DNA from: Flavobacterium frigidimaris
GTDB lineage: Bacteria > Bacteroidota > Bacteroidia > Flavobacteriales > Flavobacteriaceae
Assembly: GCA_900129595.1 (NCBI GenBank)
Contig: FQWG01000006.1
Coordinates: 174,310 to 238,309, forward strand
Reading direction: 5' to 3'
Length of the DNA: 64,000 nt
Shown: positions 26,548 to 34,939 of the stretch, in pieces
Layout: each line of letters starts with the position of its first letter
How positions within the stretch are numbered: position 1 is the stretch's first letter
Notes under the pieces: model-generated
Told to the model about the DNA's origin: nothing
Databases searched by the model: none
Seen by the model: only the letters and a program-made list of their open reading frames with translations
Translations under genes and position numbers: made by a program

Positions 26548-28671
26548 ATGATAATTGATAAAGTTATAATAAATAATTTTTATTGTTTTTTAGGTGAAAA
26601 TATATTAGAATTCTCAAAGGGGCTCAATATTATTTCAGCAGTTAATTCAGGGGGGAAATCTCAATTGTTTAATGCTTTTTATTGGACTTTTTTTGACAAA
26701 ATTTATGCTGATGTAGATAATAACTCCACAAAAAAAGCATGGAAGGATGGATCACGTCAAATTATATGCCCTGACTTTATTAAAGAAAAGAGTATTGAAA
26801 ATGATAAAATAGAATGTTCTATCGAAGTTTATTTAACTAATGAATATCATTTGAATGACGAACCTACGGGAGAATTGATAGAATACGTTTTTACAAAGAA
26901 GGTTACGTATCAAAAGATAAATGACTCCTTAATAATATTTTCTAAACCTGATCTAACAGTAAGTTTCGTTAAAGATGGTGAAACAGAATTTATTCCTCAA
27001 TATAATCAAAGTTGGTTTTTAGAAAGAATATTCCCTACAAGCATAAGAAAATTTATGTGGTACCAAGGAGAAACTATGGATGAACTTTATGATTTTAGTA
27101 ATCCAACTACATTAAAGAATGCAATAAATGAGATTTCGTACTTTCCTATGTATGATAATATGGAAAAAATTGTGAAAGCTTCTTTAAAAAGTATTGGAAA
27201 AAAAGTTTTGAAAGATTTAGAGTTGCAAAAAAAGTTAACTGTAGGTCAACAGACTCTTATTAATGAAATTAGTTATAAAACTAATAGTATCGAAATCAAA
27301 AGTGAGAATGTAACAAAACTCAAAAATGAAATCAGTGAACTTCAAGATAATATCGCAGAAGAAGAATTTAAGCTTAAAGGGTATGATAAATATCGTGATA
27401 TAAAGGATGAATTAAATAAGCTTGAAGCTGAACTAAGCATAACTAAATCTAGGATTGAAGATTCAAACACTTACATAAAGGAGACATTAATTAATAAATG
27501 GATGTTAAATGGATGTGAGGACCTAATAAAGGCCTCTGAAAAGAACCTTAATATCATTAACGAAGAAATTAAGCAATTCCAAAAAACCACTAATCCTGTT
27601 CCAATTTCTTTACCTGGTCCGGAATACGTTGAAAAAATGATTTCTGATAAAATTTGTTACATATGTGAGCGGCCAGTTTTAGATGACACACCTGAATATG
27701 AAGCTTTGGTAAAGAGGTTAAATGATTTTCAGGATAATTCAAATCATAAAGTACTTCAAGACAACTACACAGAACTAAATAGAGCCAGAAGGAGGCTAGT
27801 TGGCGAATTACCAGATATAAATAGTGAAATTAAAGAAAAAAATAAAGCGATTGATTTGTTGATTAAAAATAGAACAAGACTTACTAAAAAAATTGCGTCT
27901 GTTTACACGGAGTCTGGGCATGATAAGGAATTAGACATTACCGTTGGTGCTTCAACTGCAAGTCAAATACTATCAAAAATACAAACTTTAAGGAATGCTA
28001 AAGATCGGAAATCTGAAAATTTACGGTCAGTTATATCTGATTTAGCTATTTTGGAAGATAGTCTAAAAAAGGATTTAACTGAGAAAGAAAAGGCTTTGGT
28101 TAATATTGATACTAATTCGGTCGAAAGTATTGCTGAAGATTATATTAAAATGTTTGAAATCAGTATTGTACAATTAAGTTCAATAGCCTATAAAAAGCTG
28201 ATTAGAGAAATACAATCCGAAAGTAATAGATTATACTCTTTGTATCTTGGAGGTAAGACTCAGGGTGAAATAGAAATATCTAATGGAATTAGAATCATTG
28301 ATAAAGGAACAAAAAAAACATTATCAGATTTAAATACTGCTGAAATAATGGCTCAAAAACTTGCTGTAGCAAATGCTTTTCTTTCGCTAAGTGAAAGAAA
28401 AATGAAAAGAGCTTATCCAATTGTTGCAGATGCACCTACTTCTGATTTAGATCATATTAATACTTATAACTTAACTTTAAATATTGGTAATTCCTTTGAT
28501 CAAATGATTATAATGTCAAAAGATTATGCTTTGCTAGATAATTCAGAAAGAGATAAATTAATTGAAGAGGCTAAAATTGTGAAATATTATGAATTTATCA
28601 ATCAAATTATCGATGATACTGGTCTTGACTCTAGAGCAAATAAAAAGACTTTTATAAAAATTATAAAGTAA
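26548..28671 (+). CDS. Rad50/SMC-like AAA ATPase with zinc hook (DndD-like architecture)
   Basis: 707 residues. The N-terminal ATPase half has a Walker A region IISAVNSGGKSQ (residues 28-39) with Ala where a Gly is usual. Two coiled-coil arms (about 205-340 and 385-540) flank a CxxC zinc hook, ICYICERPV (C370, C373). The C-terminal half has a signature-like LSDLNTAEIMAQKLAVA (about 592-608) and a Walker B-like PIVADAPTSDLD (about 624-635). The layout is that of DndD and Rad50. In this operon it more likely belongs to the restriction side than to sulfur insertion, because SspBCD-type genes are separately present; this is inference. Confidence 0.82.
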   Translation: MIIDKVIINNFYCFLGENILEFSKGLNIISAVNSGGKSQLFNAFYWTFFDKIYADVDNNSTKKAWKDGSRQIICPDFIKEKSIENDKIECSIEVYLTNEYHLNDEPTGELIEYVFTKKVTYQKINDSLIIFSKPDLTVSFVKDGETEFIPQYNQSWFLERIFPTSIRKFMWYQGETMDELYDFSNPTTLKNAINEISYFPMYDNMEKIVKASLKSIGKKVLKDLELQKKLTVGQQTLINEISYKTNSIEIKSENVTKLKNEISELQDNIAEEEFKLKGYDKYRDIKDELNKLEAELSITKSRIEDSNTYIKETLINKWMLNGCEDLIKASEKNLNIINEEIKQFQKTTNPVPISLPGPEYVEKMISDKICYICERPVLDDTPEYEALVKRLNDFQDNSNHKVLQDNYTELNRARRRLVGELPDINSEIKEKNKAIDLLIKNRTRLTKKIASVYTESGHDKELDITVGASTASQILSKIQTLRNAKDRKSENLRSVISDLAILEDSLKKDLTEKEKALVNIDTNSVESIAEDYIKMFEISIVQLSSIAYKKLIREIQSESNRLYSLYLGGKTQGEIEISNGIRIIDKGTKKTLSDLNTAEIMAQKLAVANAFLSLSERKMKRAYPIVADAPTSDLDHINTYNLTLNIGNSFDQMIIMSKDYALLDNSERDKLIEEAKIVKYYEFINQIIDDTGLDSRANKKTFIKIIK

Positions 28672-28675
28672 TAAA

Positions 28676-29146
28676 ATGAGAGAGAAATTAATTATAGAAT
28701 TAAATAGACGAAAGGTTCATTACGGAGATAATGTATTAAAGGTTAGAGATCTTTTTAGTCGAAAGCAAGAAAGTATTTCTAAGTTAGATGATAAGTTTTT
28801 CTCTAAATATTGGCAAGTGTATGCTTGGTCAGCTATTATTGGATTTGTCAATAATAAAAGAGAGGTCGGTGCTTCACTTCCTAATCAAACATCGTTTGAA
28901 TTTCAAATGATTTCAAATGGTTCTGAAACTATTGCGAACGGATTAATGCTAATGGCAATTGGTAAAATAGAGGCGGAAACTGTTGACGAAATTTTAAACG
29001 CTCGTAAAATACTTACCATTATTAGTGAATACGCGGAGGGTGGCGCGAAACATGTCTTAGAGTTAAGACAGACACCCGGTTTTGAGCACAAGTTTAACTA
29101 TACAGATGATTATTTCTTTGAAATTGTTGATAGAAAAAAAGATTAA
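28676..29146 (+). CDS. Unknown defence-operon protein, 156 residues
   Basis: The product is predicted soluble, with a basic N-terminus (LIIELNRRKVHYGDNVLKVR) and a helical centre (YWQVYAWSAIIGFVNNKREV, then ETIANGLMLMAIGKIEAETV). It begins 4 nt after the ATPase stop codon. It does not look like DndE, which is shorter and ribbon-helix-helix-like. No catalytic motif is evident. Its place between the SMC-like ATPase and the putative sulfur-binding protein suggests a structural or DNA-binding subunit. Confidence 0.75.
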   Translation: MREKLIIELNRRKVHYGDNVLKVRDLFSRKQESISKLDDKFFSKYWQVYAWSAIIGFVNNKREVGASLPNQTSFEFQMISNGSETIANGLMLMAIGKIEAETVDEILNARKILTIISEYAEGGAKHVLELRQTPGFEHKFNYTDDYFFEIVDRKKD

Positions 29147-29163
29147 ACACACATTTAATATTT

Positions 29164-29562
29164 ATGGAATCAAAAGAATTTATTGATGGTCTAAAGAGAG
29201 ACAAGGCTAGAGGCAATCTAGCACCTCATCAAGTTATACTGTTAATTGCATTTTTAAATCTTCACGAGGTTAGTAATAGGTCGAAAATTTATGATATTTC
29301 ACGTCTGATCGAAGAATTTAAAAAGGTATGGATAAATCATCAATTTAAATTTGAAACGAAAAATAATAATATTGGTTTGCCCTTACGGGCTTTGGTAAAT
29401 GCAGGGTATATAGAAATTGAAGTAATTAGTCCAATAAAGGACTATAGGAATAAACAGGAACTTAAATCAAAAATCACAAAATTAGTAATTAGTAATATAT
29501 TGGATGAATTATTTCATAACGAAAATCTTATGGAGGAATTAAGTAGCCGAATAGTGAAATAA
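29164..29562 (+). CDS. Small protein resembling the sulfur-binding domain of McrA-type nucleases
   Basis: 132 residues. The N-terminal pattern, a basic KRDKARGNLAPHQVILLIAF then LNLHE, resembles the aPHk-p-LL opening of the N-terminal domain of COG3440-type HNH endonucleases, a group that includes the ScoMcrA sulfur-binding domain. A later GLPLRALVNAGYIEIEV fits the second half of that domain. No HNH motif follows, so this would be a stand-alone reader. Next to phosphorothioation genes, a role in recognising modified DNA is attractive, but the resemblance was judged by eye. It is the last gene of the plus-strand operon. Confidence 0.6.
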   Translation: MESKEFIDGLKRDKARGNLAPHQVILLIAFLNLHEVSNRSKIYDISRLIEEFKKVWINHQFKFETKNNNIGLPLRALVNAGYIEIEVISPIKDYRNKQELKSKITKLVISNILDELFHNENLMEELSSRIVK

Positions 29563-29742
29563 GTATTATTTACTCTTGTTAAAAAAAACAATAATCATTT
29601 AAATTTTCTTTTAATTCCTGATATCAGAACAATTAGTTGAAGCTAGTGTAAGTTCTTCTAGAACACTTTCATTTTAATATTTATCACTTTTCAAAATTTC
29701 TTAAATTTAGGGGAAATCGGATAACAATAAACTTTTATTGAG

Positions 29743-30480
29743 TTATTTCATATAGGGTACTATTTTATTATAAGTGAACTCAACAGGACAATTAAAATTC
29801 GCATAACTATCTCGCCACTTGTTATTAATTGATGTATAGTAAGGTCTCCACAAACGATATTGAGCTCTTTCAATAATTTCTTGGTATTCGGAATTATCCA
29901 AAATGTTTTGAATTTTGTCTCTGCTATAATAATTTTGTAATATAAAATCAATACCTAGAATAAAGTCTAAGGGAGGATGCGGAATTCGAGGGGTCGACAA
30001 AACTAGAATTCCTTTAAAAACATCCCCCTTTGCCTCAAGATTATTCCCTCCAAATGTAAAATGATAATTTGGATGTACGAAATTATCTGATGTATCATAA
30101 CAGTGCCTATCTAAGTGTAGTGATGAAAATATATCTTCACAATTCTCATCCAATCCTTCTAAATCTATGTTAAAAACTAGCTTATCCAAAGGATTGATTA
30201 TCTCTTCGTGATTTATATACTTACCGGATATTTCCAAATTCAGAATGATTTCAAATGAATCCATGTTCGTAGGTACACTACCTGAGTATTTTTCAGTTAT
30301 TGTATTAAATGTTAAATTGATACATTCGTACTCCCAATTGAGTCCATCTGAATTATAAATTCGAATTGAGGCGTCATAAATTGGCTTACAATCTTTTATC
30401 AAGTTAGCACTTTGTAAAATTTGTGCTAAGTTGTTTAAGTCACTACTTAAAATTTGCTTACTATCTTGAAGGTCTTTCAT
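29743..30480 (-). CDS. Unknown protein linked to receiver/kinase pair
   Basis: 245 residues, no signal peptide or membrane segment. Notable motifs are HPNYHFTFGGNNLEAKGDVF (about residues 137-156) and LSTPRIPHPPLDFILGIDFI (about 163-182), followed by RAQYRLWRPYYTSINNKW. They look conserved (invariant-type His, Gly, Pro and Asp), but I do not recognise the family. The start overlaps the receiver-domain gene by 20 bp and the gene closes the minus-strand operon, so it is presumably the output or partner of the kinase/receiver pair. Confidence 0.75.
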   Translation of the reverse strand: MKDLQDSKQILSSDLNNLAQILQSANLIKDCKPIYDASIRIYNSDGLNWEYECINLTFNTITEKYSGSVPTNMDSFEIILNLEISGKYINHEEIINPLDKLVFNIDLEGLDENCEDIFSSLHLDRHCYDTSDNFVHPNYHFTFGGNNLEAKGDVFKGILVLSTPRIPHPPLDFILGIDFILQNYYSRDKIQNILDNSEYQEIIERAQYRLWRPYYTSINNKWRDSYANFNCPVEFTYNKIVPYMK

Positions 30481-31588
30481 TTGGAAATTTTCTTTTTAGC
30501 ATTTCGAGTTTTATCTTTTCACTTTCAATTATATCTTTCCAAATTTCCTTATTCGTAGGTTGTAAAGCCTCTTCAAAACATATGTATTCTTTATCTTGCC
30601 AGGGATAAATTTTTTCCTGGCCAATCACTAGCAATCCATCGATATTATCGATATAGGTGCCAGTTCCCTTGCAGAATGTCCAAAATTTCGAACTTTTTGC
30701 TTTTCCATCTTTTTTTGACGCCTTTAAATCTAGATTAAATCTCTTATTTAATATTTCGACCCTTTCTTGAGCATCTAAAGATCTTAGTGTTCTGTTTTCA
30801 GAAATTTCATTCCATAATTTTTCCAATTTGCTCATCCACCATCTTTCCCAACCACTTGAAAATATTCCTTCATATTTTATCTTAATCAATATTTTATCTT
30901 TCAAAGTTGCAACATGTTCTTCTGCTGATGCGTCAAGATCGATTCCTAAACGAGAAAAAAGTAGATTTTCGCAAATTAAAATCCCATTTTTTTGTAATAT
31001 TTCTTTAATGAAAAAATTTGATATGGAATGCAATGGCTTTGTTCTTACTTGATATTCCATTTCGGAAATAAATCTCACATCTTCATTATCTGTTTCTGAA
31101 TTTAATATTGAGTTTACATCTTTAGATCCAGATAGAAATTTGTATGCTTCAGCAATAGCAATTAATTTACGCGTGTAAGTTTTAAATGCGTCACTTCCGC
31201 TTAATGACTCCTTGCTAATTATAAGGTCGAAAAGATCTTTATTTGTTTCATCAAAATATTTATCTAAATTTTTATTTGCTGAAAGAAGAAAGATTGGAAT
31301 TTCGCTCATCTCTTTTGATTTTGAAAGATTCCTTAATTCTTGTGCAAGAGTTGAACCTTTGTAATAAGAGATAGTTCCGGATTCAGGGTTTTTCTTCTCC
31401 TCCAAATTTAGATCTAGTAAAAGTCCATCATATTTTCTGAATTCTTCGGATAAAAATTTTATCCTTTCATTTTCCCAATTTCCTGTTGGATTTCTAAACT
31501 CAATCGATAACTTCTCGTCAGACAAGCCTACAATCAGACCATCTGCTTCATCTCGTGTATTATCGTCGATATATAAAAAATTATTCAT
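30461..31588 (-). CDS. Response-regulator receiver domain protein with novel C-terminal region
   Basis: 375 residues from the ATG at 31588 (MNNFLYIDDNTRDEADG); the longer frame from 31633 is rejected because it runs deep into the kinase gene. The N-terminal 130 residues have all receiver positions: acidic pair D8/D9 (YIDDN), phospho-acceptor D59 (YDGLLLDLNL), S103 (IFLLSANKN) and K126 (LIISKESL). The C-terminal 245 residues contain RSLDAQERVEILNKRFNLDL and WTFCKGTGTYIDNIDGLLV, with no known output domain and no obvious DNA-binding motif. The overlap of 8 bp with the kinase gene supports a cognate pair. Confidence 0.8.
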   Translation of the reverse strand: MNNFLYIDDNTRDEADGLIVGLSDEKLSIEFRNPTGNWENERIKFLSEEFRKYDGLLLDLNLEEKKNPESGTISYYKGSTLAQELRNLSKSKEMSEIPIFLLSANKNLDKYFDETNKDLFDLIISKESLSGSDAFKTYTRKLIAIAEAYKFLSGSKDVNSILNSETDNEDVRFISEMEYQVRTKPLHSISNFFIKEILQKNGILICENLLFSRLGIDLDASAEEHVATLKDKILIKIKYEGIFSSGWERWWMSKLEKLWNEISENRTLRSLDAQERVEILNKRFNLDLKASKKDGKAKSSKFWTFCKGTGTYIDNIDGLLVIGQEKIYPWQDKEYICFEEALQPTNKEIWKDIIESEKIKLEMLKRKFPNERPSR

Positions 31589-33803
31589 AGCCAAAATTAT
31601 TTTTTTGATATTTTGTTGCGATAGGAATTTCAATTCTTAAACAAGTATTATAACTATCTTCTGGATCAATTACCTTTATGTTTCCATTATAGTTCATTAC
31701 AATATCTTTAACAATTTTTAAACCCAGACCGTTCCCAGTTAGTCTGTCATCATTAATGTTTTTATCAATGTGTTTTAAGGAGGTAAAAAACGCATTGAAG
31801 ACTCTCTCTTTATTCTCTTCGGGAATTCCATCTCCATTGTCATGAAATTCTAAATATACCCTTTCGTCTTCTTTTCCGATAATTATTTTTATTTTACCTG
31901 TGACATTTTCTCTTTTAATAGCTTTCTTAGAGTTCGAATATAGATTAAAAAGAATTGAATTCCATTCCGAAACATGCATTGGTACAGTAATTAAATCATA
32001 GTCATAGCTTTCTGAGAATACTTCAAAACCAGTATTGCCAGTTTCAAAAGCAATAGTTTTTTTAAATTCGTTTACTACATCATTTAAATCGATTGGTTTT
32101 ATTTCCCTGCTTGTGTTTTCTGATACTGTTGTATTGAAATAAGATGTATACGCAGTGAAATTGTCGAATGTTTTTTTTAGTCTAATTATCAAATCAGCAT
32201 TATCAGGTGTTATACTTTCGATTTCAAGTAGTTTTTTTATGTAACCATTTATAGAGGGTGTATATTGTATTATTTCATGTGTAAATTCACCAATTGTCAA
32301 ACCTAAAGAAGCAAGAATTCTTAACATACTCAGTTCTTCTAGCACTAACGAGTATTTATTTTTTATGGAATTAATTTTTTCTTTAAAGTCGTTTGTTTTA
32401 CTATCTTTTTCAAATTCGAAAGCCAAAATCTCTAAATCATCTAATTCATTTTTTAATGCATTTATTGGATCTACAGTAATATGAATATGATCTTCTTTAT
32501 CAACTGAAGGCTGTCGTGAATCAAGAAACATTTGATCTGTACGAATGAGGCTAATTTTTTCCGCTATCCTTAATCGTGCATTATCTAGAGCTTTTGAGAG
32601 AAAAGTCACTAACTCGTCGAAAGCAAAATTATTCAACAAGCCTTCTCTGCTTGCAGTTTCTTGGAACAATTCTCCCTCCTTATCTAGGATTTCAACAAAA
32701 CCAAAAAGATTATTATTGCCAAAAGGAATATTGGTTACACCTGATGACCCTGAATATCTTATGTCCAATCCTAACCAATCATCTTTAGCTTCACCGTAAG
32801 GAAGCACTCTAAAACCATTTCTATACAATCTTACACCTGAACTCTCTCTAGCTTGTTTTTGGATGTTTGAAAGTTCTAATTTTGTTATGTTAGTATAATA
32901 ATCACTTCTATTATAAATAAAATAATATACTTTGAAATGTACATTTTTTATAAAACTAAAATTCTCTTGAGTTTTATTTTTATTTATTTTTATTTCGATA
33001 TCATGCAATCCAAGTCGATTGCTTTTCACTGCCATAAAACCAACACCTTCACTGTCAATATGTCCCTCTATTGTGGCTAAGTTTTTTTCGAAAAGCATTT
33101 TGCTTGGACTAGCAATTTCTTTCTTTGCAATTGAATTTTCGAGATAAAAAACAAGATCGAAGGAATTATCTAATTGATTCGCGATGTTTAAAATTTTACT
33201 ATTCTCTGATAAATAGTCTGGTTGGAATAGATCTGAAACATAGCGGTATATTCTTTTTATTGCTGTTTCACTCCAGATTTCTCTAAGACCTTCAATTATG
33301 AGCATAGTGCCTTCTAATTTCTCCTTCGAAATATATTCGATTTTATTAGTTATGGATGTAAGCTCAATGTCACTTTTATAAGATGCCCAGTCAAAAGTTA
33401 CTTTAATTGCTTCATCGGAAAGTTTTGTCTGACTAATAATTATTAATTTATTGCCAAGACCCTGCGTCGCAAAGCGGCCGATGCCTTTTCTTCCTGCTTT
33501 ATTTCTTTTAAATTTTAATGAATTAGGATTATGTATTTTGTCGGTCGACGAAATTGTCATAAAACCTTTTCTTAGTTCGTCAATATTCATTCCCAAACCA
33601 TTATCAGAAATGATTAGAGTTCCTCCTATATTCTCAGTATTAACAAAAGTTATTTCAACCTTTGTAGCATCAGCATCGTATGAGTTTTTAATTAATTCTG
33701 AAACAGCTGTTTCTGATCGTCCGACTAGCTCTTTTCCTAATCTATCTATTAAGCCAGCGTCAACTGAAAAAGATATATTGTTTATCTGTTCGTTTTCTTC
33801 CAT
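31581..33803 (-). CDS. Histidine kinase-like protein with N-terminal Hsp90-type ATPase
   Basis: 740 residues from the ATG at 33803 (MEENEQINNISFSVDAG). The N-terminal GHKL ATPase has ELIKNSYDADA (about 36-46), DNGLGM (67-72) and GRKGIGRFA (about 104-112), as in Hsp90/MORC/MutL-type proteins. A linker with a coiled coil (about 450-500) leads to an H-box-like TIGEFTHEIIQ with H509, then a second GHKL domain with NLYSNSKKAI, HDNGDGIPEENKERVF and TGNGLGLKIVKDI. It has no membrane segment, so it would be a cytosolic kinase. Overlap with the receiver gene and location right after the sspD-like gene (8-nt gap) indicate one operon. Likely regulator or sensor of the defence module (inference). Confidence 0.85.
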   Translation of the reverse strand: MEENEQINNISFSVDAGLIDRLGKELVGRSETAVSELIKNSYDADATKVEITFVNTENIGGTLIISDNGLGMNIDELRKGFMTISSTDKIHNPNSLKFKRNKAGRKGIGRFATQGLGNKLIIISQTKLSDEAIKVTFDWASYKSDIELTSITNKIEYISKEKLEGTMLIIEGLREIWSETAIKRIYRYVSDLFQPDYLSENSKILNIANQLDNSFDLVFYLENSIAKKEIASPSKMLFEKNLATIEGHIDSEGVGFMAVKSNRLGLHDIEIKINKNKTQENFSFIKNVHFKVYYFIYNRSDYYTNITKLELSNIQKQARESSGVRLYRNGFRVLPYGEAKDDWLGLDIRYSGSSGVTNIPFGNNNLFGFVEILDKEGELFQETASREGLLNNFAFDELVTFLSKALDNARLRIAEKISLIRTDQMFLDSRQPSVDKEDHIHITVDPINALKNELDDLEILAFEFEKDSKTNDFKEKINSIKNKYSLVLEELSMLRILASLGLTIGEFTHEIIQYTPSINGYIKKLLEIESITPDNADLIIRLKKTFDNFTAYTSYFNTTVSENTSREIKPIDLNDVVNEFKKTIAFETGNTGFEVFSESYDYDLITVPMHVSEWNSILFNLYSNSKKAIKRENVTGKIKIIIGKEDERVYLEFHDNGDGIPEENKERVFNAFFTSLKHIDKNINDDRLTGNGLGLKIVKDIVMNYNGNIKVIDPEDSYNTCLRIEIPIATKYQKNNFGYE

Positions 33804-33811
33804 TTTATAAA

Positions 33812-34939
33812 TTATATAAAACAACTTGCACAACCTTCACCTTCAGCTTGCAAGATTTCGTCTTGCCAGCTTGTAGTGGTTTTTGCGTTAGTTTTGTTTT
33901 TATGCATTCGTAAATAGTGTTCTTTTTTTATCGCGTTTACACGTTCTGGTTTTTTTAATTCTTGCAAGGGTTCAATAGTCCAGGTGTAACCTTCTTTCTC
34001 ATATTCAATAGCTTTATCATAAAGTATTGGATGTTGTTCTAACAACCAGACCCATTCTATTTTTTGTTGAAAGAAACAAAAGAAACATCCGGAACGACTT
34101 CTTGAGTAAGTTCCTTTTTTCAAGTCTCCATTTATTTCAACCTCATATTCAAGTGGTAAATAATATGCGGGTATTCCAACTCCTGAATCATCTAAAATTT
34201 TAAAAACATCATCTATACCTAGCACTTCATCATTTTCTATCAATGAGAAGCTCTCTAATTTTCCCACAGGATAGTCTGTAGTTTTTAAAAATTCATAAAC
34301 TACTTTATTAAAAAGCTTTACATCAGTATCTAGTAGTGCATTTACTTTTTGTTTTTGTGTAAAACGCATAGAAATAGGCTGCTCCACATATTGTAAAATC
34401 ATTTCTAATTTTCCTTTTGGGGCTAATAATTCATAATTACTTTTTACAAAATCGATATTTGAATTAGCTAGAAATTTTTTAATTACATCTTCGCTCCAAA
34501 TATTTTTTCTAAAGGGAAAAATTGATTGAATATTCTCTTTTTTGGAAATATAACCTTCTCTGTTTTCATCACCACGAATGCCAACATAGGAGATAGTTGG
34601 CGTTGTGCCTATCTCATTTTCAAAAGGTTCTAATTTCATTTTCCCAGTACACCAGCGTGCTGTAGCAGATGGTAAATAACCGCCATACATAGCTAAAAAA
34701 TGATCAAAAGGATTTTTTTCAGGAGAGTTTAGCTCATCAATAGATTTATAAAGCCTTATGTTCTTGCCTAGTACTGAATTTAATTTATTTATTAAATCAT
34801 ATGTTTCATTTAATTCTTTTCCAGTGTCACAAGTGTAATATTCAACATTTACATCAGGATGTTTTCGGCTCATGTAAATAGCTAAAGCAGCACTGTCTTT
34901 TCCTCCTGAAATTCCTAATACATGTTTTATCTCACTCAT
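33812..34939 (-). CDS. sspD: PAPS-reductase-like DNA phosphorothioation sulfurtransferase (SspD/DndC-like)
   Basis: 375 residues. The PP-loop SGGKDS (residues 11-16) binds ATP for activation of the DNA backbone. Other marks are YYTCDTGKELNETYDL, SATARWCTGKMKLEP and cysteines for an iron-sulfur cluster in SRSGCFFCFFQQKIEW and the C-terminal GCASCFI. The family (DndC/SspD) uses sulfur from a cysteine desulfurase to replace a non-bridging phosphate oxygen in DNA. Its ATG overlaps the stop of the ATPase gene by 4 bp. The predicted sulfur donor is the desulfurase encoded at 22925-24046. Confidence 0.9.
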   Translation of the reverse strand: MSEIKHVLGISGGKDSAALAIYMSRKHPDVNVEYYTCDTGKELNETYDLINKLNSVLGKNIRLYKSIDELNSPEKNPFDHFLAMYGGYLPSATARWCTGKMKLEPFENEIGTTPTISYVGIRGDENREGYISKKENIQSIFPFRKNIWSEDVIKKFLANSNIDFVKSNYELLAPKGKLEMILQYVEQPISMRFTQKQKVNALLDTDVKLFNKVVYEFLKTTDYPVGKLESFSLIENDEVLGIDDVFKILDDSGVGIPAYYLPLEYEVEINGDLKKGTYSRSRSGCFFCFFQQKIEWVWLLEQHPILYDKAIEYEKEGYTWTIEPLQELKKPERVNAIKKEHYLRMHKNKTNAKTTTSWQDEILQAEGEGCASCFI

